A stretch of DNA of 64,000 nucleotides from Ceraceosorus guamensis (GCF_003144195.1 NW_020290034.1:124001-188000); one strand, 5' to 3'; shown: positions 22,682-37,200, numbered from the stretch's first letter. Numbers and translations are program-made. Notes: a model not told the origin generated them from the letters alone.

Positions 22682-25210
22682 ATGCTTCCCATTCTACTCG
22701 TGCTAGCCTTGCGCACAGGCCTCTTTCTATCCTGCCGCGCATTGCTCCTGCCCATCCTGTTCGGAGAAGCTCAGCACGCGTCCCTAGATCCATCACCGTC
22801 CTCCACCTCGAGCGCGCCACCCCACAAACGAAGTCGCACGAATGAGGAATCGTACGCAATGGGTTTGCGGACCGGCAGCGGCGGCGGCGGCGGGCTGCCA
22901 AGTCCTGTTAGCAGTCCCAGCGCCCGTAGAGGAGGTCCCGGCGGGGCTGCAAGCGGTGCATTCTCAGCTATTACCGGGCCTTCGACCAGCGTGAACAACT
23001 CATTTGGCTCCATTTCCGACGCTACCCCTTCGAGTTCGGACCTTGCCAATCGTCTTGTGCAAATCTTCAAAAGGTCCTTGTTGCCTGGAACGGATATTCA
23101 TGGTCTCACTTCGCTCCTCTTTGCCCTGTCATTTGAAGAGGCTACGATGCTCTTTGCCCTTGTGCTGCTCGAAGCTCTGGATTGGCTACCTCGATCCACC
23201 CTCGTAGGCAACTGGAAGTGGAGCCTCATAGGCGTCCTTGCCCTCTCCATCGTCATTGTTCGTGAGTGGTCGCCAGCGATGCCCGCAGACACAAGCGACT
23301 AGCAGGCTGACCGACCAAGAATGCGCGCAGCGCTGGGCATATGCCTCTTGCTTACATTCAGAGTGGAAGGTGGGTGCTCGATGTCTACCCAATGAGCGCG
23401 CATGTACTCACTACTTTGCCATCTTCCTCTTGCGCCTGCTCAAGTAGGCTCCTCATCACAGACTCGCAGAGGTCTGTTCGCCTTTCTTCCATTCTTGGGA
23501 TGGATTTTGCTGTTTCTTCGCGTACCACTACCCTCTGCTCTTTCTGGATCATCCTCAGCTGGTCTGCTTGATGCTGCACTAGCAAGGACCGCGGTGCTAG
23601 GTGTCAGTCTGATCGCTCTGCTATCTGGCTCCGCGGCTGCTTCGAGCGCCATGGACAGCTGGGACGCTTGGTTCTCCAAGCGCAGACCGTGAGCACAGCC
23701 CGCTGCGAAGCCTTAGTGCGCTCTCTTGGAAGTGAATGACAGCTCACTCGACTCATATCGCCCGAAATTTCAGGCGACCACCCACAGCGCAGGATGTCAA
23801 GACAGCGCAGGACTCTTTTGATCGTGCTAGATCTGACTTGCAGACCAGAAAAGATACGCTGGAGAGTCTGAACAACAGGTCTTCTTCGGAGGAACGGAGC
23901 TCAGGCTTCTTTGGCCGGTTGTGGGGCGGTAGCGGAAGAGATCGAGGTCAGTCTCTTCCCGGATGTCGGATTGTCCTTGCGCAACGGGACTCACTGGACG
24001 CATCGTCAAGAGCTGATCAAAGTTTTCCCTTGATGGGCTCTGTCGTACACGTGCAGAGGCTTCATCGTTGCGAGCTGAAATATCGGGACTGGAAATGCTG
24101 GCCAGAGCGATGAGGGATGATTTGGATAGGATCACGAGGTTGAAGAGGGAGGCAGAGTGGTCCAAGACTTTGTGGGGAAGAGTGCTGCTTGGAGTGGGCC
24201 ACATCTTTAGTGTGTACTGCGTCTGGCGAGTGGGCTTGGTGAGTGCTGCAGATCACCCTTGCATGTTTGATCTTTATAGCGCCTGTTTTGGGTCGGTACT
24301 TGCTGTGCTCAAGCGCAAGCCGCCCACACTCGTTTGTGTTCAGGCGCTCCTGTCGCTCTTATTACTGGGCTACAGAGACTCTGCACCACCCGACTTCGTT
24401 TCGGTAGGTCTGGCCCACCTGGTTCGCTTCTTGGGACCTGGAGCTTCAGAGTCGATAGACTTGGCAATGTGGACCAGACAGATCAGCCTGTTGTTCGTTG
24501 GAGCGCTCATCATCGTCAGGATGCGAAGCGTCTTGTCTGGACTTGGTGCTGTGAGTCCGGACTGGGGTTGGGGGCGGAACTTTGTGCTCTCTGAGGCTCT
24601 TGTCGTTGACGAGGCTCTCCTCTATCTCTCTTGACCTGATACGCAGTTTTTCAGAGCTGCAAGCACAGGCGTCAGCACTGGCTTCCTCATCCTCTTCTTG
24701 GCAGAAGTGATGGTGAGCTTTGCACAGGCCATGATGCCCTTTCCGACAAAAAGAGGCGCTAACGATCGATGTCATTCTTGCCATCGCGCGGCCAGACGAT
24801 CTACCTCTTGGCCACCTTGATCCAGCTGCGCACTGCTTTGCCTCCTTCGTTCTCGGGAGCCACACCTGATGCGTCGGACCAACCAAGTCAGACTCAACAC
24901 CTGCAGCATCCACCGCTCCTATCGACTCTACCAAGTTTCGCCATCGTCTTTGGTGCCCTATTCGACGGCGTGAGTGTTCAAATGCGCAGCTGAGCTCAGC
25001 GCAGCATGCTGCTGGCCTATCCAGAAGTGCGTATTCGATGCGAAATGTTGACGACTTTTCGCTCTTCTCTTCTTAACGCCACTCCTGTATATTCAGGGCT
25101 TTTTGATCGCTGCTCTCGTCACTGGACTTCACAGGTGGTTCACTAGGGACACGGAACCGACACTGTTTGGAGCTGGTGGAAGCGCAGGCGCAGGTGGCTT
25201 ACCGAGATGA
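22682..25210 (+). CDS. Golgi pH regulator / GPR89-type multipass membrane protein
   Basis: Nine exons: 22682-23261, 23331-23369, 23448-23688, 23774-23946, 24057-24238, 24344-24550, 24647-24712, 24796-24969 and 25097-25210, 591 residues. The family features appear in order: two N-terminal hydrophobic helices, LGVSLIALLSGSAAASS (compare LGVTLMALLSGFGAV in GPHR), a coiled cytosolic segment with TLESLNNR and SGLEMLARAM, the diagnostic FSVYCVWRVGL near 395-405, IDLAMWTRQISLLFVGALII, the FFRAASTGVSTGFLILFLAE helix, and a short C-terminal tail. Vertebrate GPHR affects Golgi acidification and plant GTG1/2 are relatives; the role in fungi is little defined. Compared with human GPHR (455 residues) this protein has a Gly/Ser-rich insertion at about residues 35-110. 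Every junction keeps phase. Confidence 0.88.
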
Positions 25211-25781
25211 TGAGCCCTCTTGGCTAAACCGAATGGATGCATTCCAATCACGAACATGACTTCGGAAGGAACGACTCTTCTTTCGCATTGCGCTATCACT
25301 GCTCGCAAACGCGTGCTGCCGCTATGGTAGCTTCAAGAATGGCTCTCAGTTGTCTAGGGTCCTGGCTGAGGAAGACTCCGTAGCCGCTCATTATTCGCCC
25401 TCGGCCCTCACCATTGTGCCTCAAATGAAGAGCTGTAGCTGCAGCGTTGAGATGTTTTTCCGGACGGCATGCGCTGCTCTCCAAGCTCTCCTCTGCTCTA
25501 GCTTCCACTTCCAAGTAGCCGTGCCAGGCGTCCCTCTTTGTGAACTTCACGGTCACATATTTCAGAACATTTAGACGCAGCGATGCCGTCTTTGTCCACA
25601 CCTGCGAGGTCGAAATTTCGCATCTATTTCGTTTGGGTGTTTGGGTCGAGGTGACAAATCGAGACAGAGAGATCAAGGGAGACGCGATGTGCAAGAAGCA
25701 AGACGTGGAGGGATACGGCTGAAGAAGGGTCTATCGTCGGGCTTGCTGAAGAATGGACAACCAGCAAAGGCTTGAATCCAC
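25211..25781. other. Convergent 3' interval between GPHR and ACC1 genes
   Basis: 571 bases. A 130-codon open frame on the minus strand (25296-25694) lacks an ATG near its start and matches no family, so it is not called. Confidence 0.4.
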
Positions 25782-28700
25782 TCAAGAGCGGAGAGTGTTG
25801 ATGAGCTGAGTGCGTTGCTCGGCTGACAACGAAGCCGCGAGCGAGCTGATAGTGTCCAGGGCGACCTGGCTCTTGAGCTGCTTGGCCTTTGCCTCGAACG
25901 CTGATACCTTCTCTTCGAGTTGACGGGCGATAGGGCCATCGTCCAAGTCACCAAGACCAATGCCGATGACATCTTCAATGATTCCTTCGATCTGAGCAGG
26001 TGAGAGAGTAGCGTTCGCGGCTTTGAGGCTGTCGGCGATCGAGTCTTGGAGCAGTCTACGGTGCAGACGGAGGTACTGTAGGAAGCAGATCGCTGTCAGC
26101 GAAACGCCACGCCGAGATCTCAACCACGCAACTTGCTCACCATGAATCGACGAAAGTCGGACCAATCCACAACGTCGTTGATAGAGCCGACAATTTTGGC
26201 GCGCTGTGGAGTGTCTTGGAGGTCTGCGTTGGGGAAAATGTGATGCGCGTGGTAAGTACCAGACAGCGTGCATGCGCTAGCGCTGCGACGACTGCTCACC
26301 GGCATAGGCCACCGAGACCGAGTGGAAGACGGCCTTGGTCTCTTCGACGCGCTTGGCTAAAGCCTCCTTGTCGCCCTTAGCAGCGAGATTGGCGTAGGCC
26401 GGGTCCAACCGAGCTTGGAGCTTGCGCTGAGCTTCTGCTCGCATCTTGATCTCGACCAGGCCAGCAGGCTCCAACACGCCCATACGGGCGCTGGGGTCGG
26501 CATACATCTCAATCTTGCCCTGTTGGTTGATTGTGGTAGCAACGACTACAAAGGCACCCCCACGAAGCTCTGCATTGGGTGGTAGGTAGACAAAGACTGG
26601 GCGCTTGTACGCTACTAGAGCATCGACAATGAGACTGCCTTGCTTCAGAACTTCGTTGTGCATGTCGCTAAGACCACCGGAGAAGCCTCGCGTGTTCGCC
26701 AGCATCAGGAGAGGAAGACCTTCGCGGTTAAAGTCCTTGATCGCTTGAGCGGTCTTGTAAGCCGAGTTGGGATACCAGACTTGGCCGGCTTCCAGAATGC
26801 GCTGCTCGTTCGAATTAGGATTAGCCGGATCGGCGGGGACGACGCGCTCAAGCGTGCGCGTTTCGAACGCCACCACCCCCAGTGGGATACCGCCAAGGCG
26901 ACCACGTCCAACAACGACAGATGTGGCCCAGCCGCCCAAAGTCTCCTGCCAGGAATCGCGGTCGAGGACACCAGAGACCCAGTCCTCGCCCGGCGACTGT
27001 GGAGTAGCGCTAGACGAGTGACCGTTCGTCACGGGTGTTCCTCCATTGATCTCGGACAGTCTCGCACCTGCAAGAAGCCAGCGAGGGTTGTAGGGTGCTG
27101 CGGGCGGCGAGTACGTGACAGCGCGATCCCACGGGTCGGCAGGAGAGAGAAGTCTGGGCAACGCGCTCGACTTGGTCTTTGGAGCAAAGGCAAGCCAGCG
27201 GACGGCTTGGTGCATCGCCGCAAGGTCGTCGGCAGCCACCAAGTGCGAAACACCGTTGCGGTACATGATTTGCGGACCACCGAGCTGAAGGTTGCTGGTA
27301 TAAACTTCGCGACCGAGGAGCTTGTTGAGTGCAGAGTATCCAGTCAGGATCAGAGGCGAGCCCTCGACTTGGATGACACGCTCTCCGAGACGTGCAAGAT
27401 AAGCACCGATACCAACACTACGTCCCGTGACGATCGTAGCAGTGAAAATTTCCTGGCAGGCTCGACTGGTCTCGCCAGCGATCAGACCGGACCCAGAGAG
27501 ACACTCGACACCCTGACCGCGTTGCAAGCCGACAATGTCGGTGAGCACGTGGTGCGTAGTGCCGTCGTCAGCTGTGCGAGGGCTGGTGATGACGCTATCC
27601 AAAGCGTTCTTATCGCCCAGGGATGCGAGCGCGGCCTCGTCGAGGTACAAGTATTCGAAGCCCTTTGCCGGGTCGTTCTGCACAAACTTGACCCGGAAAA
27701 GGTCCAATGCCTCTGTAGCGAGCCCGATACGAGCACCGGAGTTGGCGGAGACGTAGAGGCGCGGGATGCCCACCTCACGTGCCAGCTGAGATGCAGCAGC
27801 GAAGCAGTGGTCCTCTGCTGGACCGAACGACCCCGCTTGAATGGTAACATCGTTGGCGATGAGAACAATTTGACGGCCCTCGGGGTACTCTGGCGTGAGA
27901 AGGTCGATCAGCCAAGCGACCATGCCAATGTTGTTGCTACCGGGTGCCCTCTTCACTTGATGGAGCTCGCCGGACTTTTCGTCCAGGACCAGCTCGACCA
28001 CAGATTGCAGAGGGTCTGATGGCACCTTGCCAACGGGATGTTTGCGCCATTGAGATCGCAGAGCCTGACGCAGGACGTCGACAAGGTCGTATGCAAAGGT
28101 GGTCTGCAGTGCGTGTGCACGCGAGCGTCGAGCTTGCAGAGCCACCTTGGTCGTGTATGGCTGATGAGCGCTCTGCATGTGGAGAGAGGCAGGCACAGCT
28201 GGGCCTGCGACGTTCTTCAGAAGGACACTTCCGTCGTCGTCGATCACCTCTTCGTAAGCCTCGTATCGCACGACGAATCCGGTTTCGTTGGTGATAAAGG
28301 CGCGGATCGGCGTAGTGGATCCGTTTGCGTTCTTCATGACGAATCGCAGCTCGGCTCCGGTGATCCGAAGGCGGAAGAAGCGGGTACCGTGACGCTCAAT
28401 GAATCCTGAGAGCGCTTGTTGAATGTCGGTCAAAGTGATTTCGAGAGGATAGATGAAGCTCATGAAAATGTGGGAAGCATCCGCAGTCCGATATTCTGGC
28501 TTGCCGAGCGCAACTTCCAGCACATTCAGAATGTCATTGACGATGCGGTCTGAAGCAGACACGAGGTAATCAGCGAGACTGCCAGTCTGCACGCGACCAG
28601 GGCGGACCAAGGAGCGCACAAAGAAGCGAGCATCGGTCGGATTCGCAATGCCGCGTGCGTGGTAGAGATGAATGGTCGAAGAAGTGATGGGTACCGACGT

Positions 28701-31700
28701 GATTTCGAAATTTGTGGTCAGTCGATCAAGCTCGAGCTGATATGCAAGAGCAGGCTCTATGTTTCGGATGGTCGTCTCTTCCTTCCACTCGCCGCTGGCT
28801 TGGTCCGGTCGCAAGGTTGTGTACCAAGGATACGAGCCAGGCTGACAGTGAAGGAAGGTCACACGGCGCACACCTGCACTCCTGAGCTGAGCTGCGAAGC
28901 CATTGGCGAGGGAGGCGAAAGCAGTTCTAGCTTCTTCATCCTTGGTGTCGGGTTCATCAGTGACGGCAACGTTCAAGACGTGCACAGGCTCGCCGCTGAC
29001 TTCCTTGGGCAGATATTTGAGGATTTTTGGAAAGACATCGCGGAGATCGTGGAGAGAGGCGCAGCTAGTCATGACACCGGTGCGAAGGACTTGGCGACTG
29101 CCAGTCATACTTTTGGCAGCTGCCGCAAGATCACCAGCAGATGCCTGACGCTCATGAGGATTATCGGCGTGATCCGGCAATTGAAATTGCCAGCTGAGGA
29201 CTGCGCGCTGCTCGACGTCAAATTCTTCGACAGCGTACGCGAATTTGACGACGTCGTACGCGCGGTAAGCACGAAGAACGTAGGTGACCAACGCAGCAAA
29301 GGCGATAGGAGTCTCCACGTTGGGGCCGCCAAAGAAGGAGTGAAGGACGTCGTACACAGTGTACTGACTGTCCGTAAGCTCGCGAAGTAGAGGGACTTGA
29401 GGTTCGTGGTAGTCCTGACTGTCAGTTCCGTAAACGACCGACTGGACTGAACCCTGAAGAATACTCTGCATTTGTCGCATCCTTTCTTCAAGACTGGGCT
29501 GGTCTCGCGACATGGCTACTTCGCGCGCTTTGAGAGCAACCGGAGCAGTAGACTTGCCTTGGAGTGCCGCTAATCGATGAAGGACGTCTATGACTTTGTC
29601 TGCAGCAGCGGTACCAGACTTGGCATATGCAAAGCCCTTTCCGTACTGCTGCAAGATGGCAAGCAGTAGCGAGTTTTTGGCGGCGATACCGTTGTGCGAA
29701 ATCTGCATTGCCACGACCTTCTCCAAGTCGCCTTCCGCTTCTTGACGAAGTGTCAGCACTACGTCGGACTCGCCGGCAAAGCGAGTCTCGACGTCGAGAT
29801 ATTGCTCCAGCAGTGATGCAAGGATAGCGGATGCATAGCCTTGCGGACCACCAGAGAGAGCCTCGAGCACGACGGTGATTGGAGTGAGGGAACGTGCAAC
29901 TTGCACAGCAGCTGCAGGGTCAACACTATCCCTGACAAAGCTGTCGCTGATTTTACGCAAACGGGCTGCTGGGAACTCTGAGCCGCGCGCGTGAGCCGTC
30001 TCGATTGTGCTTCTGAGGAGTTCTTCAAGCTTTGCAGGAATGCGTCCAGACAGGGTTGAGAGGATTTGGTTGACCTGACCGTAAGGAAGCTGATTATCGC
30101 TCAGGTTCTCGAGGAGCTCGATGAGAGCAGGCTGCCAGTGACGGTCGTAGCCCGCCAAGACGTCGTGCAGAATCGACAAGTTGAAGTCGAAGCGCTGGTG
30201 AGGCTTGGCACCAACAATGACTGGGAGATCGAAGTCAGGAAGTCGACCAGTGTAAGGTGTGGCTTGGACTACTCGGGATGGATCATCAAGGGTCAAGATG
30301 CCGAGAAGCTCGCCTGGTGCAACGGTAATGCCAGGAGCTCGAAGCCACGTGATTAATCCGTCTTCAGCAGCCGTGATCGGCATGAGCATCTTCATGATCT
30401 CAAGTTCGCACAGAGGCTGGCCAGCTTTGACGTGGGTGCCGGAGGGTGCCAGAATGGAGACGAGCTTGCCTGGAGAAGGACTCTTGAGCTGGCTGGGATC
30501 TTCCTCGTTCTCAATGAGCGCGGTCTTCTGATTGATCATTACTCGGAGTGCCGCAGCATCTTGCTGCCAGTACACGGTGTGACTCTTGCCACCGAGTTTC
30601 ATCAACACACCTCCGTCAGAGAGGGGCTGCAAGTCGACAAGCACGCGTTGACCGCGTAGGAAGAGCGAGTAGGAGTTCTTGCCTGCACGACTGCCGGCCC
30701 AAGAGTACTTTTCGCCAGCGTAAACAAATTCTGTGCTAAAGAAAGTCTTGATGGTGTCCTTTGGAGGCACTTGACCTTTCGAGAGGATGGCGCTGTATGC
30801 GAGCTCACATTCTCGGGAGGCGAGGTAGAACTTGACGGCGGCAGCAGCAACAACTGCAACTGCTTGCGGGGGCTTCTCGGCGCTGAAGCGCTCCTTGATC
30901 AGAGAGTCCAGCCACCCAGTGGTGAAGTGGTTCTTTGTGAACTCTGCGGTCTCGAGGAGTCGCAACAGGAACTCGTTTGTGTTCTTGAACTCTCCGCGAA
31001 TGTTGAGATCTTTGAGAGCGAGAATCATCTGGTTCCTGGCATCTGATCTATCTGTACCAAATGCGAAGATGTGACCGAACTGAGAGTCGGCGAACTCGTG
31101 AAGACCACCGGCACCGCCAATGGAAAAGTAGCCCCAGCAGTTTCCGGAACCCTTGAAGTTGATTTCACTGACCGTGCCCATGCTGGGTCTGAAGCCTTCA
31201 GATGCATCTTCGGCGGTGATGCGACAGGCGACAACGTGACCTCTAGGCTGTGGCTTGCGTTGAGTCTTGAAGCTTTCAGGATCATTGAATTCGAAGTCGA
31301 TAGGTTCTGCACCACGAGGGTCCATGCCGTACAGCGTTCGAATGTCCCGGATGCGGTACAGTGGAATACCCATAGCCACTTGCAGCTGAGCAGCTGGAAT
31401 ATTGACGCCAGAGACCATTTCAGTTGTGGGATGTTCGACTTGCAAACGCGGGTTCAGCTCCAAGAAGCTAAACTCGCCGCTGTCGGGCGAATAGAGCCAC
31501 TCGACTGTGCCTGCTGAGACGTAGCCGACCAGCTTCGCGAGCCGCACTGCCGCCTTCTCCATAGAGTCGCGGGCAGCCTCTGGAGCAATGGTGACGGGTG
31601 CTTCCTCAATGATCTTTTGGTGGCGCCGCTGAACACTGCAGTCACGGCCAAAGATACTGATGGCATTGCCATACTGATCAGCCATGAGCTGCACCTCAAG

Positions 31701-32786
31701 GTGTCTCGCTTTACCGGCGAGTTTCATCACAAAGACGGGCGAGCCCGGGACCTCTCCTAGCACTGCGTTGTAAAGCTGCTTGAAGGTATCGGCGTCGCTG
31801 CACATGCGGATACCTGCGAGCATGGCGCAGCAATCAGTGGATATGCCCGAACGCTTAGATTGAAAATTGACGCGCACCTTTTCCGCCACCTCCTTCGCTG
31901 GCTTTGATCATGACGGGAAAACCGATCTTTTGCGCTTTCTCGAGACCTTCCTCGGCAGTGTGTATGCATGCCCTCTGATACGTTTCGTCGGAAACGGTGA
32001 GGAAGCCTTGCTCGCTCATGATGGTCTCCTTGACGCCAGTACCCGACCAAGGCATGCAGGGCACATCAGCGTGCTGTGCGACGATGGTTGAGCTGATCTT
32101 GTCACCAAGACTGCGCATCGCTGAGCCTGGAGGACCGATGAAGATGATCTTCTGGCTCGATGCTCGCAATGCTTCAGGCAATCGCGGATTTTCAGATGCG
32201 TGGCCCCTGCGGTAGGATACATTGGGTCGGAGCTGAGCTTCCTAGTCTGCACAATCTGCCGTATTGCCTTGCATACAACTCACCAACCAGCCCAAACGGC
32301 GTGAACGTGCATGCGTTCAGCAATATCGACGATCAGATCGACGTTGGCGTAGTTGTTGTTGTTGGAGCCGCCGGGCACTTCAACGTACTGGTCAGCCATA
32401 CGAATGTAGTCTGCGTTAATCTTTAGATCTTCAGGCGTCGCCATGACCGTAAATTCGATGGCACGCTCATTTCCAAAGGTCTCGTATGCCCACTTTCTGA
32501 TGGAACGAATCTCCTTGACAGCAGCGATACCATTGTTGCAGATGAGCACCTTCGTGATCACAGTGTGCCCTTCGTGCTTGCGGATGAAGTCTGGGACAGC
32601 CCCTGCGGGCGCTTGATCGAGGGCATTCCCACCTGAGGGAGTGGACAGGACCAATAGGTGTCAGTATCGTTCCGAGAAGTGGCTCGGAGCCTGCCAGCTC
32701 GGGAAGCGCACGCTTGCGCACAGGAGTACCGGCTGACATAACTCACCCACAAAGTGGGAAACACTAGAGTGGTCTGCGGCGGGCAT
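25782..32786 (-). CDS. ACC1: Acetyl-CoA carboxylase
   Basis: Six exons: 32786-32747, 32632-32284, 32206-31878, 31813-26300, 26223-26141 and 26075-25782, 2202 residues (yeast Acc1 has 2233). The enzyme makes malonyl-CoA for fatty acid synthesis in the cytosol using biotin, ATP and bicarbonate. Domains in order: biotin carboxylase ([37 protein letters not shown], the ATP loop SEGGGGKG near 237, [14 protein letters not shown]), the biotin carrier with EIMKM and biotinyl Lys at about residue 714, the long central domain, and the carboxyltransferase ([53 protein letters not shown]). Most of the protein lies in one 5.5 kb exon; the small introns are at both ends. The start ATG gives a short leader [15 protein letters not shown] before the conserved core. 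No broken motif was seen. Confidence 0.98.
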
Positions 32787-34297
32787 GACGTGTACGGAGT
32801 CTTTCGCAACGCAGGCGCCCACCGAGCCTGGTAGGTTGTTCTATGTGATGGCCAAGGATGACGTGCCCAGCGGACCTGAGAGATCAGCCCTTTTGTAAAG
32901 CATAGGCGAGGGTCAAGTCGATGCGGGGACCCTGAGACTTTTCGGACGTCCAGTGGGTGAGAATGATGGTGATGGAAGGGAAGGATGGGAGTGGCCGAGA
33001 CAACCGATACGCATCAGATGGAAAGTGCGCTCGATTGGAGTTACTGCATACACACTCACCAATGAGTTGGGGAAAGGGCGGGCGGGGTCGCGTACGTGGC
33101 GGATGTCGTCCCGCATCAGCAGCAGCAGTCAGCAGGCGTTGCGAACTTTCATTCAAAATTCGAAGGCACGGTTCGCAGTCTTGATTGAGCGCTGATGGAA
33201 ATGAGCTGGCTGATATGGCAAAGGAGCGCAGCAAGAGGTGCGCGCCCACGTTGATTCATGAAGTTGTCTTGGAAGGTGTGCACCTGCTGTTGCGCGCTTT
33301 CCGCATGGGTCAACAGTTGATGGGGAGAGGTCCGCGGGGAAACGGAGTTGCCCTTCGCATCCCCGCGGCACTACGTCAGTTCGTCCCTGCAGGCATGCAA
33401 CTCAAATCATGAGGTGGCGCTGCCTCGCGTCGGAGCTTGGGTCACCCGTGCAGCCGAGGTCTCACAGGTCGGTCCCCACCAATTTTATCAGTTGAAGGTC
33501 CCAACGCGCCGCGGCCTAGCACCGCGCTGTGGGCTGGGGCGAGGCTCTATCGTACGAGAACTTTGCGCCGCTCCATCGCGCGCTTCCCCGCCGTCTAAAC
33601 CTGCGCTATACTGCGTATACGAAGAATGTTCCACGCAACCCCAAAACCGTTTGGCTCGAGCGCGTACGCGTGCGTGCCCTTTTCGCTTTGCCGTTCGCTC
33701 ATCTCAACATTTGCTCATCATGACAGGTGACCCAACCTTTCATGCCGGAGGTGTCATACCGAGGCTTCGCCGTAGTTGGATGTCAAGCTTACAGCGTGAC
33801 CAAACTTGTCGAGAGCTTTCCACAGCGTGATATTGAGATCTGAATTGCCGGCCGGAGAGGGATCCAGATCATTCTCGAGCGACAACGATTGATGATGGGA
33901 AAAGTGATTAGCTCCCCTGAATGCGACCATGCCCTCTCCGCGCGTGGCTTCACTTCGTCGCCGCCCACGCGACGCGTTGAGCTTTGCGCGCGAAGGCGCC
34001 TCCACTAGCTCATCAGCCCTTCACTGCTATACATGTCTGGCCTTCGTCGGGGTCTCAGGTTCGTGAGCGAGCTGACCGCCGATTGACCCGCAGTCATCAT
34101 CTGACTACATTCTCATTCAGGCCCAATGCTCAGGGTAGAGCGCTCACCACTCTTTGGCAGCCTCCCTGTATCACAACCAGCAACACTCGATCGCATAAGG
34201 GCTCCTAGACATCAGCATACATCTCTCCAAAGGACACAGTGATTGGCCTTTGGTTCCGGCTGTTCGCTCTATCCAGACATCCTCTCGGTCTTCAAGC
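32787..34297. promoter_or_regulatory. Divergent interval between ACC1 and TOP1
   Basis: 1.5 kb of shared 5' flank. Small open frames on both strands lack conserved features. Introns in the 5' leaders of ACC1 or TOP1 are possible here but cannot be fixed without transcripts. Confidence 0.4.
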
Positions 34298-37200
34298 ATG
34301 GCGGCGCCCAATGCAGGATCCGGGTCAAAAGCCTTCTATAAGCGTCCTGTCATCAAGGACTCAGATTCGAGCGATGACGAAAAACCTCTGGTGAGTTTAG
34401 GGGTTCATCGTCACAGGGCAAAAAGACCTTGAGACGCACTCACCTCGGACCATTTCGCTGCAGTCCAAGCGTCCCAAAGTAGTCACCTCGAATGGACAAA
34501 GACCCTCCATTGGCGCCTCGAAGGGTGCAAATGGCAAGCGTGGATCCCAGTCTTCCGATGACGACATCCCACTGGCTTCCAGCTCGACCTCTACCAAGCG
34601 GCCACTACCCGAATCTGACTCGGACTCTGACGCGCCTTTGGGTGGAAATTTCAAGCCCAAGCATCCTGCCCTGATCAAGGTAATCAAGCAGGAGAACGGC
34701 AGCAGTGCCCCATCAAGTCAGGCGTCATCTGCGAGTGAGCAGGGGGACGAGGATGATGATAATGACGACGAGGATGAGGACGATGTCGGTGAAGAAGATG
34801 AGGAGGAGGAGGAGGAGGAGGAAGACGACGACGACGACGATGATGGCGCATCGGCGAGCTCGCAAAAGACGTCTAAACGTGGCAAGAGCTCTCAGAAAGG
34901 ACCAGAGGGCAAAGGCGCCAAAAAGTGGTCCAGGCTTTATCACACAGGCCCGCGCTTCCCGCCACCTTACGAGCCCCTACCTTCGCACATTAAGCTCAAA
35001 TATGATGGGCGACCTGTCGGGCTCAAGCCAGCTGCGGAAGAAGCTGCCTTCTTCTATGCTGTCAAGCTTGAAACGCAGCATGCTCGCGACGCAGTCTTCA
35101 ATAAGAACTTTTTCGCTGATTTTTGCAAGCTTCTCAAACAGCATCCGCCGGTCAGTACGTCGCGCCTGTCTGTCGAATTTGATTGCGCTGCTTACATGTG
35201 AGCTGGCAACTTTCTCATAGACTGATGGGACGCATATCAAGAGCTTCGACAAGCTGGATTTCAGAGACATGTACGAGCACTGGAGAGGTATCAAGGATGC
35301 GGAAGCTGATGCTAAAAAGAACAAGGCGCCTTCAGAGCGCAAGATGGAGCTGGAGGCAAAGAAGGCAGCAGAGGCGGTCATGAAGACGTGTGTGGTGGAT
35401 GGCGTTGAGCAGCGCGTTGGCAATGTCATGGTCGAGCCGCCCGCATTGTTCCTTGGCCGCGGCGAGCACCCAAAGAAAGGGCGCATCAAGGTGAGTGTGC
35501 TGCCTGAATGCATTTGTTCTGGGGGGCGACCTTGCTGACGAGGTTTGTCACCCTGCAACAGCAACGTGTCTTGCCCGAGCAGATCACCATCAATCACACA
35601 TTGAAGGATCCAGCGCACCCGCCCCCTTCTCCTCCCGCAGGACACAAATGGAAGGCAGTCAAAGAGGACAAGAAATCCACCTGGCTTGCTTTTTGGAAGG
35701 AGAATATCAACGGGCAGTACAAGTACATGTACCTGGACGCTGCCAGCAAGTTCAAGAGCAATTCTGATAGGGACAAGTTTGAAAAGGCCCGGGCACTCGA
35801 TGTGAGTCCGCAGTGGCATGATCGTGTCGAGCCTCGCTCACACGACTTTGTGGCCTACAGAAATGCATCGTGAAGCTCAGGCGGCAGATCGATCAGCGAC
35901 TCACTTCTAAGCAAAGGTTCGAGCGGCAGCTTGGCACTGTCGTCTGGCTCATCGATAACTACAGTCTTCGTGCTGGTAATGAGAAAGGCGAAGACGAGGC
36001 GGCTACTTATGGAGTGTGCTCACTGCTGGTCGAGCATGTGAAAGGCCTGCAAGAAGGAGTCGATCTGCCAGATGGCACCTCCACCTCTCAAGTCAAGCTC
36101 GAATTCCTGGGCAAAGACTCCATGGCTTTCAAGGAGACGTTGACCGTACCGACGCGCATCTTTAAGAATTTCAAGATGTTCACGCAATCGACCAGGTTGC
36201 AAAACGGCGAGGTCGGGCTGAAAGCGGCTTCGGATGAGATCTTCGACAAAGTCGACGTGAGTGCCCTGGTTGACTGCGTCAAAGCAAAGAGACTGACCCG
36301 CATTCGCGCTCGCGACAGCCCTCTGCTGTCAACAAATTCCTTCAGAACGAGTCGAATGGAGGAATGAAGGGCCTGTCTGCCAAGGTCTTTCGTACCTACA
36401 ACGCATCCACAACCTTCCAAGGCCTGCTGGATCAGACTGCTGAAAATTTGAAGGAAGCTGGACTTCAGGCGAACCCGCAAACCTTGCGCGATCAGTACAA
36501 CACCGCCAACCGCTTGGTTGCCATTCTGTGCAACCATCAGAAGACGGTCAATCCTGTCATGAGTGAGAAGACGGCAGCTCGCCATGAGGAGAAGGTGAGT
36601 TGGTAGATCATGTCGGCCAATCCGTGTGGGCCAACTGACTGAGGTCGCATTGTTGTGTGAAAGATGATCGGTGTGCGGTACGATCGCTTCAAGGAACGCC
36701 AAAAACTTTTGACGTGGGGTACCGCAGCCGAGATCAAGAAAGCTTTCCCTGCCAGCGACAATCCTTGGGCCAAGAAGTTGAAGACCATTCTAGAGGCCGT
36801 CGACATCACCACTGAGCAAATTAAAGAGCACGAGGAACGCATCTTCACTGCGAAAAAGGACAGGCTGCAAGCTAATTTCCACCGCGCTGAGCTGGAAAGG
36901 GAATTTCAGGCCAAGCTGAAAAGAGAGGGTAAAAGCGAAGCTGAGGCAGCTGCAGCGACCGCCGAAAAGAACAAGAAGGCAAAGGGCCGCAAGAGCAAGA
37001 AGCAAGATGACTCGGAAGACGAGGATGACAAGGCCAATTACGGCAAATTCAAGACGCAAGCAGAGGTTGATGCTGAGAAGCGTAGTCTCGACGCAGAGCT
37101 GAAAGAGCTGTCTAGGGAAAGATCCAAGAACAAGAGTCGACTGCCTGCCGATAAGATCAACGTCGCCTCTGTGGCCAAAAAGATCTTGGCAAAGGTCGCA

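Noticed and set aside
25296-25694. 130-codon minus-strand open frame after ACC1
   Set aside because: No ATG near its beginning and no family match; probably within 3' flanks of the convergent genes.
26640-28019. 459-codon open frame antisense to ACC1
   Set aside because: It mirrors a conserved coding exon; its sequence has no family features and depends on the codon bias of the opposite strand.
34977-35819. 280-codon open frame antisense to TOP1
   Set aside because: It crosses TOP1 exons and introns without regard to their borders; no recognisable family.
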